Source of the DNA: Lactobacillus jensenii DSM 20557
Lineage (GTDB): Bacteria; Bacillota; Bacilli; Lactobacillales; Lactobacillaceae
Direction: 5' to 3'
DNA: 32,081 nt
NCBI RefSeq assembly: GCF_001436455.1
Contig: NZ_AYYU01000017.1
Location: forward strand, 1 to 32,081
The notes under the pieces are model-generated. The model had not been told where the DNA came from, did not search any database, and worked only from the letters and a program-made list of their open reading frames with translations. The translations under genes were made by a program, and so were the position numbers. Of this stretch, positions 16,595 through 25,365 are shown one piece after another; the stretch's first letter is position 1, and each line of letters starts with the position of its first letter.

Positions 16595-18301
16595 ATGCAA
16601 GAAGCAAGTTTACGACACCGACCAGAAAGTGAAGATTGTTTTTTAATTGATAAAAATCATCTTCGTCTGCGTTTTCATACTGCGAAAGATGATGTGCAAA
16701 AAGTAATTGTTCATTATTTAGATAGTTACTATGATTTAAAAACTGCCCAAAAACAAGAAATGACCAAAATCGGTAGTGGCCAAGTGGCAGATTATTATAT
16801 GACAACGCTCGAGTTACCTTTACACCGCTGCCAATATACCTTTGAAGTAGTTGGCCAAGACGACAGTCACATTATTTATGGAGACCGAGGAATTCGTGAA
16901 TACAATGACAGTAACTTATATGATTATGGTCAATTCTTTAAGGTACCATATTTCCACGAAATTGACATGGCCAAAACGCCAGCTTGGGTTAAAGAAACGG
17001 TTTGGTACCAAATTTTTCCTGAGCGCTTTAATAATGGCGATAAAAATAATGATCCAGTTGGGACTAAACCTTGGAATTCAGCCGATCACCCTGGTAGAGA
17101 AGATTACTATGGTGGTGACTTACAAGGGGTATTAGACAAGCTTGATTATTTACAAGAGCTAGGAATTAACGGCTTGTACTTCTGTCCAATTTTTAAGGCT
17201 AGTTCTAACCATAAATATGACACTATCGATTATTTAGAAATTGATCCTGATTTTGGTGATAAGAAGCTATTTAAGAAGTTAGTTGATGAAGCCCATAAGC
17301 GCGGGATGCATGTCATGCTTGATGCAGTCTTTAATCATTTAGGTGATCAATCTAAAGAATGGCAAGATGTGGTTAAACATGGTCGAGATTCTAAATACTT
17401 TGACTGGTTCCATATTAATTATTTGCCAGTTACTCCATTTAAAGATCCAAGTAAGGGTGAAGAGATGCCACCTTATGATACTTTTGCTTTTGAACCGCAT
17501 ATGCCAAAACTCAATACTGCTAATGAAGAAGTACAAAAGTATTTATTAAATATTGCAACATACTGGGCTAAAGAATTTCATATTGATGCATGGCGTTTAG
17601 ATGTAGCTAATGAAGTAGATCATCATTTTTGGAAAAAGTTTCACGTGAAACTCATGGAGATAAATCCTAATTTTTACATTGTGGGTGAAGTTTGGCATTC
17701 AAGTCAGCCTTGGCTTAATGGGGATGAATTTACTGGAGTTATGAATTATCCATATACCCAACAAATCGAAGACCATTTCTTAACTGGCAAAATTAGTGCC
17801 AAAATGCTAACGCAAGTTTTATTTGACCAGCTGATGCTTTATCGTGACTGCGTCAACAGTGGCATGCTTAATATGCTAGATTCACATGATACTGCCAGAC
17901 TTTTAACTTTAGCTGATGAAAACCAAGACAAAGCATTAAATGCTCTAGCCTTCGAACTCATGCAACCAGGTAGTCCATCTATTTACTATGGAACTGAAAT
18001 GGCGATGACTGGTGGTAACGATCCAGATTGCCGTAAGCCAATGGATTGGACAAAAACAGGAAATGCATACTGGCAAAAAGTCCATGCATTAATCGTATTT
18101 AGACGTAAGTATGCATCAGTTTTAAGTCAAAGTGATATTAAACTTGCAGTTGAAGATGATTTGATTGTGGTTAAGCATGGCCGAATTACTGCATATTTCA
18201 ATACTACTAATTATGAAATAAAAATTGATAAAAAAGCCAGTGTAAGTAATGGCTATCAAAATGGTGTTTTAAGTCCAAATGGCTATATTTTATGTGAATG
18301 A
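16595..18301 (+). CDS. Neopullulanase / maltogenic amylase / cyclomaltodextrinase (GH13_20)
   Basis: A 568-residue enzyme that cuts maltodextrins, cyclodextrins and pullulan, releasing mainly maltose or panose. The N-terminal 125 residues resemble a CBM34 beta-sandwich, characteristic of GH13_20 and involved in dimer formation. The barrel follows: VWYQIFPERFNNGD near 136-149, MLDAVFNH near 241-248, nucleophile Asp336 in WRLDVANE, acid/base Glu365 in VGEVWH and Asp432 in LDSHD. There is no signal peptide, so it works on imported dextrins. The ATG lies one base after the upstream stop, with GAAAGGAA as ribosome site. The last codon and stop overlap the first operator of the malP promoter region. 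The three enzyme names are hard to separate by sequence. Confidence 0.9.
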   Translation: MQEASLRHRPESEDCFLIDKNHLRLRFHTAKDDVQKVIVHYLDSYYDLKTAQKQEMTKIGSGQVADYYMTTLELPLHRCQYTFEVVGQDDSHIIYGDRGIREYNDSNLYDYGQFFKVPYFHEIDMAKTPAWVKETVWYQIFPERFNNGDKNNDPVGTKPWNSADHPGREDYYGGDLQGVLDKLDYLQELGINGLYFCPIFKASSNHKYDTIDYLEIDPDFGDKKLFKKLVDEAHKRGMHVMLDAVFNHLGDQSKEWQDVVKHGRDSKYFDWFHINYLPVTPFKDPSKGEEMPPYDTFAFEPHMPKLNTANEEVQKYLLNIATYWAKEFHIDAWRLDVANEVDHHFWKKFHVKLMEINPNFYIVGEVWHSSQPWLNGDEFTGVMNYPYTQQIEDHFLTGKISAKMLTQVLFDQLMLYRDCVNSGMLNMLDSHDTARLLTLADENQDKALNALAFELMQPGSPSIYYGTEMAMTGGNDPDCRKPMDWTKTGNAYWQKVHALIVFRRKYASVLSQSDIKLAVEDDLIVVKHGRITAYFNTTNYEIKIDKKASVSNGYQNGVLSPNGYILCE

Positions 18302-18333
18302 TATCGGTAACAAGAACCTGATACCGGTAACAA
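18299..18333. promoter_or_regulatory. Two LacI-type operator candidates (MalR) upstream of malP
   Basis: TGATATCGGTAACAA (18299-18313) and TGATACCGGTAACAA (18319-18333) differ at one base. Their centres are 20 bp apart, about two helical turns, so bound dimers would lie on the same face of the DNA. Both match the site at 14885. The first overlaps the stop codon of the amylase gene. Confidence 0.75.
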
Positions 18334-18345
18334 AGCTTCAAGCTA

Positions 18346-18374
18346 TTGTAAAGCGCTTACAAATAACACATAAT
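18346..18374 (+). promoter_or_regulatory. Internal promoter of malP with overlapping cre-like palindrome
   Basis: TTGTAA (18346-18351) and CATAAT (18369-18374) are 17 bp apart. The -35 is the left arm of TTGTAAAGCGCTTACAA, a near-perfect palindrome like CcpA cre sites but with one extra base compared with the 14-base consensus. Binding there would block RNA polymerase. Confidence 0.6.
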
Positions 18375-18415
18375 ATAGTTAGTTAAAATAAATCACCAGA
18401 AAGTGGTGGAGAATG

Positions 18416-20683
18416 ATGAAGAGAATTTTTGAAATTAATCCCTGGAATATTACTAGTCACAATTTTCCAAAAGAAGATATGCGTCTAGCTGAAAGCATTA
18501 CTTCTATTGGAAATGACTACATGGGGATGCGTGGAAATTTTGAAGAAGGTTATAGTGGAGATAGCCTATCTGGCACCTATCTAGCTGGGGTTTGGTTCCC
18601 AGATAAAACTAGAGTTGGCTGGTGGAAAAATGGTTATCCAGAATACTTTGGTAAAAGTCTTAACGCTCCTAGCTTTATCGGAATTCAAATTTTAGTTGAT
18701 GGAGAAAAAGTTGATTTAGCAAAGTGTGACTTTTCTGACTACTACCAAAATTTGGATATGCATCAAGGCTTGCTTACTAGAAGTTATATTTACCATGGCA
18801 AAAGTAATATCAAGTTTACTTTTGAACGTTTTTTAAGTAATAAGATTCAAGAAGCAGCTTTAATTAAGGTTAAAGCACAAGTATTAAAGGGTAGTGCAAA
18901 GCTTGAATTCATTAGTACTTTAGATGGCAACGTTGTTAATGAAGATAGCAACTATGAAGAACATTTCTGGAAGCCAATACTTGAAGATGAAAAGGAAAAG
19001 TGCATCCAATTAATTACTAAAGAAAATCCTTTCCAAGTTCCGCAATTTACAGTTTTGCTTAAGCAAAGCTTACGAGTAAATGGTGAAAAGGTTCATGGCG
19101 AAGTTGAAACTAAAGCAGGCTATTTAGCAGAAAAAGTTACAACTATGCTTGATGCTGGTGAAAAATATGAACTTGAAAAAGATGTAATTGTCATTACTAG
19201 TCGTGATGTGGCTCCAGATGAACAAGCAGAGCGAGCAGATTTATTAATGCATGAGCTTTGTGAGCACACATTTTCAGAAAACTTAGCTGAACATGAAGCA
19301 ATTTGGCAAAAGCGCTGGGAAAAGAGTGATGTCCAAATTAAAGGCTCAGACGAAGCGCAACAAGGTATTCGCTTTAATATTTTCCAATTATTCATGACTT
19401 ATTATGGGCAAGATGCTCGACTCAATATTGGCCCTAAGGGCTTTACCGGTGAAAAGTATGGTGGTGCTACTTATTGGGATACAGAAGCTTATATTATTCC
19501 AATGTATTTAGCAGTTGCTCCCAAAGAAGTAACGCATGCCTTACTTGAATATCGTCATAAGCAACTTCCAGGTGCCTATCACAATGCTAAGCAACAAGGC
19601 TTAAAGGGTGCACTCTTCCCAATGGTAACTTTCAACGGGATAGAATGTCACAACGAATGGGAAATCACTTTTGAAGAAATTCACCGTAATGCCGATATTC
19701 CATTTGCGATTTATCAGTACACCGAATATACGGGAGACGAAAGTTACGTTCAAGATGAAGGGATGGACGTCTTAGTTGGAACTGCTAGATTTTGGGCTGA
19801 TCGGGTACATTTTTCAAAGCGCAAGCACAAGTACATGATTCATGGCGTTACTGGACCAAATGAATATGAAAATAACGTTAATAATAACTGGTTCACTAAC
19901 CAAATGGCTGCTTGGCTTTTATCCTACACCCTTGAAAGATTGCCTAAGGCAAAACTAGAGGCATTGAAGCGTTTAGCAGTAAGTGACGAAGAAAAGGCTC
20001 ACTGGCAAGATATTGTTGACAATATGTACTTCCCAGAAGATAAAGAATTAGGCATTTTTGTTCAACATGATACTTTTCTTGATAAGGACATCCGACCAGT
20101 AAGTACGATTCCTGCAAGTGAACGTCCAATTAACCAGCATTGGTCATGGGATAAGATTTTACGTTCACCATTTATTAAACAAGCCGATGTTTTGCAAGGA
20201 ATTTATTTCTTGAATAATCACTTCACAAAAGAACAAAAAGAAAAGAACTTTGACTTCTACGAACCACTAACAGTTCATGAAAGTTCACTCAGTGCATGTA
20301 TTCACGCAATTTTAGCGGCAGAACTTGGTAAACAAGATAAGGCAGTTGAGCTTTATCAAAGAACTGCCAGATTAGACCTAGATAACTACAACAATGATAC
20401 TAGTGATGGCTTACATATCACATCAATGTCAGGGAGCTGGCTAGCAATTGTACAAGGTTTTGCTGGGATGCGCTACTACAATGACGAGTTATGTTTTAAG
20501 CCATTTGTTCCAAGTCAGTGGCAAGGATATAGCTTTAAGATGAACTATCGCGGACGCTTATTAGAAGTTAATGTTAGCGATGAAATTAAATTAAGACTAA
20601 TTTCTGGTCCAAGTCTCAAAGTTAAGGTTTATGACCAAGAAGTTTTGCTAGAAGAGGGGCAAGAAAAATGCTTAAAGGCTTAA
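18416..20683 (+). CDS. malP: Maltose phosphorylase (GH65)
   Basis: Phosphorolysis of maltose to beta-D-glucose-1-phosphate and glucose, conserving the bond energy. It has 755 residues, close to the 754 of the Lactobacillus brevis enzyme. The GH65 pattern is clear: an N-terminal beta-sandwich, then an (alpha/alpha)6 barrel with [16 protein letters not shown] near 412-427 and catalytic acid Glu483 (484 if counted from ATG 18413) in [15 protein letters not shown]. This corresponds to Glu487 of L. brevis as I recall it. No signal peptide. Two adjacent ATGs exist (18413, 18416); GGTGGAG is better spaced from the second. It has its own promoter, two operators and a cre-like site, and its end overlaps pgmB by 16 bases. 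Trehalose or kojibiose phosphorylase are alternatives; the neighbours favour maltose. Confidence 0.93.
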   Translation: MKRIFEINPWNITSHNFPKEDMRLAESITSIGNDYMGMRGNFEEGYSGDSLSGTYLAGVWFPDKTRVGWWKNGYPEYFGKSLNAPSFIGIQILVDGEKVDLAKCDFSDYYQNLDMHQGLLTRSYIYHGKSNIKFTFERFLSNKIQEAALIKVKAQVLKGSAKLEFISTLDGNVVNEDSNYEEHFWKPILEDEKEKCIQLITKENPFQVPQFTVLLKQSLRVNGEKVHGEVETKAGYLAEKVTTMLDAGEKYELEKDVIVITSRDVAPDEQAERADLLMHELCEHTFSENLAEHEAIWQKRWEKSDVQIKGSDEAQQGIRFNIFQLFMTYYGQDARLNIGPKGFTGEKYGGATYWDTEAYIIPMYLAVAPKEVTHALLEYRHKQLPGAYHNAKQQGLKGALFPMVTFNGIECHNEWEITFEEIHRNADIPFAIYQYTEYTGDESYVQDEGMDVLVGTARFWADRVHFSKRKHKYMIHGVTGPNEYENNVNNNWFTNQMAAWLLSYTLERLPKAKLEALKRLAVSDEEKAHWQDIVDNMYFPEDKELGIFVQHDTFLDKDIRPVSTIPASERPINQHWSWDKILRSPFIKQADVLQGIYFLNNHFTKEQKEKNFDFYEPLTVHESSLSACIHAILAAELGKQDKAVELYQRTARLDLDNYNNDTSDGLHITSMSGSWLAIVQGFAGMRYYNDELCFKPFVPSQWQGYSFKMNYRGRLLEVNVSDEIKLRLISGPSLKVKVYDQEVLLEEGQEKCLKA

Positions 20684-21339
20684 TTTTTGACCTAGATGGC
20701 GTAATCACTGATTCAGCTCGTTATCACTTGGCTGCTTGGAATGCCTTAGCTGAAGAGCTAGGAATTAAGTTACCAGCTAAAGCCAGCGATGAGTTGCGTG
20801 GACTAGCAAGAATGGATTCGCTTGAATTAATTTTGCGGTATGGCCACCAAGAAAATAAATATTCATTAGCAGAAAAAGAAGCTTTAGCAGCTAAAAAGAA
20901 TATGGCTTATCAACAAGCAATTAAAAAGATGACCCAAGCTGATATTTTACCTGGAATTTCAGAATTGCTAGAGCAAGCCAAAACTAATGGTTTAAAGATG
21001 GCAATTGCTTCAGCTTCAATGAATGCACCTACTATTTTAAAGCAATTAGGATTGTTAAAAGAGTTTGATGCAGTTGTTGATCCTAAAACTTTAAGTCATG
21101 GTAAGCCGAATCCTGAAATTTACCAAAAAGCGCAAGCTTTACTAGACCTTGAAGCTGATGAAGTAATTAGCTTTGAAGATGCAGCAAGTGGTGTAGCAGC
21201 AATTAAAGCAGCTAAGCAATTTGCAGTAGGAATTGGTGATAGCCAGGTTTTAGGTCAAGCAGATTTAGTTGTTAGCGATACTAGTCAATTAGACCTGACA
21301 AAAATTGTGGCAACATTTAAAAGTAAGAAAGTAGGTTAA
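20668..21339 (+). CDS. pgmB: Beta-phosphoglucomutase
   Basis: Interconverts beta-glucose-1-phosphate and glucose-6-phosphate, taking the maltose phosphorylase product into glycolysis. A 223-residue HAD-superfamily enzyme: nucleophile Asp8 and acid/base Asp10 in [10 protein letters not shown] match Lactococcus PgmB; the cap-domain [11 protein letters not shown], then IASASMN near 112-118, GKPNPEIY and [14 protein letters not shown] complete the HAD motifs. The ATG lies inside the 3' end of malP (16-base overlap) with GAGGGGC as ribosome site, so translation is coupled. Its stop overlaps the next ATG by one base. This tight malP-pgmB pairing is the standard phosphorolytic maltose module. Confidence 0.95.
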   Translation: MLKGLIFDLDGVITDSARYHLAAWNALAEELGIKLPAKASDELRGLARMDSLELILRYGHQENKYSLAEKEALAAKKNMAYQQAIKKMTQADILPGISELLEQAKTNGLKMAIASASMNAPTILKQLGLLKEFDAVVDPKTLSHGKPNPEIYQKAQALLDLEADEVISFEDAASGVAAIKAAKQFAVGIGDSQVLGQADLVVSDTSQLDLTKIVATFKSKKVG

Positions 21340-22454
21340 TGCAAATGGTTGAAATCAATTTAAACCATATCTATAAAAAATATCCTGATGCAGAAAATTA
21401 TTCAGTAACAGACTTTGACTTACATATCAAGAATCAAGAATTTATTGTTTTTGTTGGGCCTTCTGGTTGTGGGAAATCAACGACTTTAAGAATGATTGCC
21501 GGCCTTGAAGATATCAGTAAGGGCACCTTGGAAATTGGTGGCAAAGTCATGAACGATGTTGCACCAAAGGATCGTAACATTGCGATGGTTTTCCAAAACT
21601 ATGCCTTATATCCCCATATGAGTGTCTATGACAATATGGCTTTTGGCTTGAAGTTGCGCCATTATTCAAAAGAAGAAATCGATAAAAAAGTCAAAAGTGC
21701 TGCAGAAGTCCTAGGCTTAGCGCACTTACTTGATAGAAAGCCAGCAGCTTTATCAGGTGGGCAGCGTCAGCGTGTTGCTTTAGGACGTGCTATCGTACGG
21801 GATGCGCCAATCTTTTTGATGGATGAACCTTTAAGTAACCTCGATGCAAAACTTAGAGTGTCAATGAGAGCAGAAATTGCTAAGCTCCATCAAAACTTAA
21901 AGACAACAACAATTTACGTAACGCACGACCAAACTGAAGCGATGACTTTGGCTGACCGCATCGTCATTATGTGTGATGGTAAAATTCAGCAAATTGGTAC
22001 TCCACAAGAAGTTTATAATCACCCAGTTAACCAATTTGTTGCCGGCTTTATTGGTTCGCCACAGATGAACTTCTTTGAAGTTACTTATCAAGATGGCAAG
22101 ATTAGTGATAATAAGGGACTAGTCTTAGAAGTGCCAGAAGGTCGCGCAAAGCAACTTGAACAAGCTGGCTACAATGGTAAGAAAATTATTTTCGGAATTC
22201 GTCCAGAAGATATTCATTCAGAAGGGGCCTTTCTTGAAACTTGGCCTAAGAGTGCAGTTAAGGCTAAAGTTGTTGTTTCGGAACTTTTAGGAGCAACTAG
22301 TCAACTTTATTTAAATGTCGATGGAACTGAGTTTGTCGGAATTGTGAATGCCAGAGACTTCCATTCACCAGGTCAAGAAGTAACCGTTGGTTTTGATGTT
22401 AACAAGGGTCACTTCTTTGATAGTGAAACTAAGAAAGCAATTTTTACCAATTAA
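21339..22454 (+). CDS. msmK: Sugar ABC transporter ATPase (MsmK/MalK type)
   Basis: The ATP-hydrolysing subunit energising maltodextrin import with the permeases at 25366 and 26727. It has 371 residues: Walker A GPSGCGKST near 41-49, Q-loop VFQNYALYPH, signature LSGGQRQRVALGRA near 136-149, Walker B IFLMDEPLSNLD near 156-167, and the switch His in VTHDQTEAM. The C-terminal 130 residues form the OB-type regulatory domain of CUT1 ATPases (GIRPEDIHSEG). The start overlaps the pgmB stop (TAATG); a second ATG at 21345 is possible. Proteins of this type are often shared by several CUT1 importers, so it may serve other sugars too. A cre-like sequence follows its stop codon. Confidence 0.95.
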   Translation: MQMVEINLNHIYKKYPDAENYSVTDFDLHIKNQEFIVFVGPSGCGKSTTLRMIAGLEDISKGTLEIGGKVMNDVAPKDRNIAMVFQNYALYPHMSVYDNMAFGLKLRHYSKEEIDKKVKSAAEVLGLAHLLDRKPAALSGGQRQRVALGRAIVRDAPIFLMDEPLSNLDAKLRVSMRAEIAKLHQNLKTTTIYVTHDQTEAMTLADRIVIMCDGKIQQIGTPQEVYNHPVNQFVAGFIGSPQMNFFEVTYQDGKISDNKGLVLEVPEGRAKQLEQAGYNGKKIIFGIRPEDIHSEGAFLETWPKSAVKAKVVVSELLGATSQLYLNVDGTEFVGIVNARDFHSPGQEVTVGFDVNKGHFFDSETKKAIFTN

Positions 22455-22468
22455 TGTAAGCGCTTGAA
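22455..22468. promoter_or_regulatory. cre-like sequence inside the operon
   Basis: TGTAAGCGCTTGAA starts right after the msmK stop codon and fits the cre consensus at 12 of 14 positions. It runs into the GAAGGAGG ribosome site of the next gene. It could be a roadblock site for CcpA or chance; no promoter was seen with it. Confidence 0.4.
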
Positions 22469-22483
22469 GGAGGTGCTGCGAAA

Positions 22484-24073
22484 ATGACACCATGGTGGAA
22501 AAATGCGGTTGTTTATCAAATTTATCCTAAGTCATTTCAAGATAGTAATGGTGATGGGATAGGAGATTTGAAAGGAATCATTAGCCGCTTAGACTATTTA
22601 GAAAAATTGGGTGTAGATGCAATTTGGCTCTGCCCAATTTATAAATCCCCTGGCGCCGACAATGGATATGATATTGCAGACTATGAAGCGATTGATGAGC
22701 AGTTTGGTACAATGGCTGATTTAGATAAGTTAATCCAAAAAGCTCGCCAGCATCACATTCGGATTGTCATGGATTTGGTAGTAAATCACACATCTGATGA
22801 GCATAAATGGTTTATTGAATCACGTAAAAGTCGTGAAAACCCGTACCGCGATTTTTATGTTTGGCGAGATAAGCCGAATAAGTTAACTTCAGCTTTTTCA
22901 GGTAGTGCTTGGCAATATGATGAAGCAACTAAGCAATATTACTTACACTTATTTGCTAAGAAACAACCAGATTTAAACTGGAAAAATCCAAAACTCCGAC
23001 AAAAGATTTATGACATGATGAATTTTTGGATTGATAAGGGAATCGCTGGTTTCCGAATGGATGTAATTGAATGTATTGGTAAAGAACCAGACCAAGAAAT
23101 TACAGCCAACGGGCCACACTTACATGAGTATCTACAAGAAATGAATCGTGAAACTTTTGGTAAGAAAGATTTCTTAACTGTTGGTGAAACTTGGAGTGCT
23201 AGTTTAGCAGATGCTAAAAAGTATATTGACCCTAAGCGTCACGAGTTATCAATGGTCTTTCAATTTGAAGCCAATAGTTTAGATCAAGTAGGTGCAAGTA
23301 AGTGGGACTTAAAAAAGCCTGACTTAGCTGAATTAAAGGCTATTTTAACTAAATGGCAAGAAAATTTAGCTTGGAACAGCTTATTCTGGGAAAACCATGA
23401 CATTCCCAGAGTAATTTCTCGCTTCGGCGATGATGGTAAATATCGCGTTGAAGCAGCCAAGATGTTTGCAATTATGCTTCATTTGTTAAAGGGAACGCCA
23501 TATATTTTCAATGGTGAAGAAATTGGTATGACTAACTGTCCGGTTGAATCAATTGATGATGTTAACGATATTGAAAGTCGCAATATGTATTTTGCCGGAT
23601 TAGAGAAAGGTAAGAGTAAAGAAGAATTATTACGTTCAATTAATGCTAAAGGGCGTGATAATGCTAGAACGCCAATGCAATGGGATGATACAGCTAATGC
23701 TGGATTTACTACTGGGAAACCTTGGCTACATCTAAATCCTAATTATCGAGAAATTAATGTAAAGGCTTGTCTAGCAGATAAAAATTCAATTTTTTACACT
23801 TACCAGCAATTGATAAAAATGCGTCACAACTATCCAATGCTAGTTGATGGCGACTTTAAAGCAGTTGCAACTAGTGACAATATCTTTGCCTATGAAAGAG
23901 TTTTGGGTGATGAAAAATGGTTAGTGGTATGTAATTTAACTAAGGAAGAAGCCACTTTCACATCAGAATACAAAATCCAGAACGCTTTAATTAGTAATTA
24001 TCCAGCAAGAACTACCTTACAAGACATTACTTTGAAGCCATTTGAAGCTTTTGCTTGTCAGGTAACTTGTTAA
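22484..24073 (+). CDS. Oligo-1,6-glucosidase / glucan 1,6-alpha-glucosidase (GH13_31, DexB-like)
   Basis: A 529-residue intracellular enzyme predicted to remove alpha-1,6-linked glucose from isomaltose, panose and short branched dextrins. Motifs: DLVVNHTSDEH near 97-107, nucleophile Asp193 in GFRMDVIECIG, acid/base Glu235 in TVGETWSA, Asp306 in ENHDIPR, and NARTPMQWDD in the C-terminal part. Val194 after the nucleophile is the residue associated with alpha-1,6 specificity; the paralogue at 14950 has Ala there. No signal peptide. The ATG follows GAAGGAGG by ten bases. Its place between the ABC ATPase and the binding protein suggests that imported dextrins carry branches. Trehalose-6-phosphate hydrolase is a less likely alternative, as no PTS gene is near. 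Confidence 0.9.
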   Translation: MTPWWKNAVVYQIYPKSFQDSNGDGIGDLKGIISRLDYLEKLGVDAIWLCPIYKSPGADNGYDIADYEAIDEQFGTMADLDKLIQKARQHHIRIVMDLVVNHTSDEHKWFIESRKSRENPYRDFYVWRDKPNKLTSAFSGSAWQYDEATKQYYLHLFAKKQPDLNWKNPKLRQKIYDMMNFWIDKGIAGFRMDVIECIGKEPDQEITANGPHLHEYLQEMNRETFGKKDFLTVGETWSASLADAKKYIDPKRHELSMVFQFEANSLDQVGASKWDLKKPDLAELKAILTKWQENLAWNSLFWENHDIPRVISRFGDDGKYRVEAAKMFAIMLHLLKGTPYIFNGEEIGMTNCPVESIDDVNDIESRNMYFAGLEKGKSKEELLRSINAKGRDNARTPMQWDDTANAGFTTGKPWLHLNPNYREINVKACLADKNSIFYTYQQLIKMRHNYPMLVDGDFKAVATSDNIFAYERVLGDEKWLVVCNLTKEEATFTSEYKIQNALISNYPARTTLQDITLKPFEAFACQVTC

Positions 24074-24092
24074 TGGACAGGAGGAAATGAAT

Positions 24093-25307
24093 ATGAAAAT
24101 TTGGAAAAAGTTAGCTCTTGCTACAGCAGCTTTAGCAATGGTTGGTACATTATCAGCTTGCTCAAGCAATAAGAGTTCATCAACAAGTAGTAATAATAAA
24201 AATCAATTAACTTTATGGGTTGATACTGAACAAGTACCATACTACAAGACGATTGCTAAAGACTTTGAAAAGACTCACAAGGGGATTAAAGTTCGGGTTA
24301 CTCAAAGTCCAAATGGATCAGCTAATGCTAAGACTGATGTAGGTAAAGACCCAAGCAAAGCTGCTGATGTCTTTGAAGTACCAAATGACCAATTAGGTCA
24401 AATGGCAGAAGCAGGTTACATTAACCCGCTTTCACCAACTGATACTAAGAACATCAAGACCAACTATATTGATGAAGCTTACAAGGGTGTTGCTTGGAAT
24501 GGCAAGGTTTATGCATATCCTTACGCACAACAAGCTCAAACTATTTATTACAACAAGAGTAAATTGTCAGCAAGTGATGTTCAAGATTGGGATACTTTAA
24601 CTAGCAAGGGTGTTGTTGCAACCGACTTTACTAATGCATATGTAATGTGGCCTGTATTCTTCAGTGCCGGCACTAAGTTATTTGGTGACAATGGTGAAGA
24701 TTTAAAGGGTTCAACTTTTAACTCACAAGAAGGTGTTAACGCCTTAACTTGGTTTGCTGAACAAAAGAAGAACAAGAATGTTATGCAAACTTCTAACGCT
24801 TTGAACCAATTAAAGAAGGGTAAAGCTGCTGCTATTTTAGATGGCCCTTGGAACGCTGCAAACATTAAGAAGATTTTAGGTAAGAACTTTGCAGTTGCTA
24901 AATACCCAACTATTACTGTTGGTGGTAAGAAAGTACAAATGGAAGCATTCTTAGGTATTGAAGGCTTTGCTATTAACTCACACACTGCTAATGCAAAAGC
25001 TAGTGCTCAACTTGCTGCATTCATTACTAACAAGAAAGCTCAATTAATTGATCACGACAAGGCTGGTCAAATTCCTGTATTGAAGGCTGCTATCAACTCA
25101 AGCGATATTAAGAATGATAATGTTGCTGAAGCTGTAATTGAAATGGCTAAGTCAGGTAACAGTGTCTTGATGCCTAAGATGGCACAAATGGCTACCTTCT
25201 GGGATGGTTCTGCTCCATTAATCAGTGGTGCTTACGATGGCAAGATTAAGCCAGCACAATACAAGGCTCAACTTGATAAGTTAGCTAAAAAGATTGAAAA
25301 GAAATAG
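24093..25307 (+). CDS. malE: Maltose/maltodextrin-binding lipoprotein of a CUT1 ABC transporter
   Basis: Captures maltose and maltodextrins outside the membrane and delivers them to the two permeases. It has 404 residues. The N-terminus is a lipoprotein signal: KIWKK, a hydrophobic stretch, then lipobox LSAC with Cys23, followed by a Ser/Asn-rich linker. The rest is an extracellular solute-binding domain of family 1 (TLWVDTEQVPYYKTIAKDFEKTH; LDGPWNAANIKK). I prefer ATG 24093 over 24087 because AGGAGG (24079-24084) is eight bases from the former and only two from the latter. Codon choice looks more uniform (AAG, GGT, GCT) than in the neighbours, as expected for a highly expressed gene. A weak hairpin follows the stop. 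Confidence 0.93.
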   Translation: MKIWKKLALATAALAMVGTLSACSSNKSSSTSSNNKNQLTLWVDTEQVPYYKTIAKDFEKTHKGIKVRVTQSPNGSANAKTDVGKDPSKAADVFEVPNDQLGQMAEAGYINPLSPTDTKNIKTNYIDEAYKGVAWNGKVYAYPYAQQAQTIYYNKSKLSASDVQDWDTLTSKGVVATDFTNAYVMWPVFFSAGTKLFGDNGEDLKGSTFNSQEGVNALTWFAEQKKNKNVMQTSNALNQLKKGKAAAILDGPWNAANIKKILGKNFAVAKYPTITVGGKKVQMEAFLGIEGFAINSHTANAKASAQLAAFITNKKAQLIDHDKAGQIPVLKAAINSSDIKNDNVAEAVIEMAKSGNSVLMPKMAQMATFWDGSAPLISGAYDGKIKPAQYKAQLDKLAKKIEKK

Positions 25308-25322
25308 TAATTGCTAAGTGAG

Positions 25323-25346
25323 AAGATGGGTTAACAGCCATTTTTT
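25323..25346 (+). terminator. Possible attenuating hairpin between malE and malF
   Basis: A 7-bp stem (AAGATGG with CCATTTT, one G-T pair) with an 8-base loop and a T run. It is too weak for full termination, but partial read-through or processing here would give more binding protein than permease. Confidence 0.35.
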
Positions 25347-25365
25347 ACTTCAAAAGGAGAAAGCT

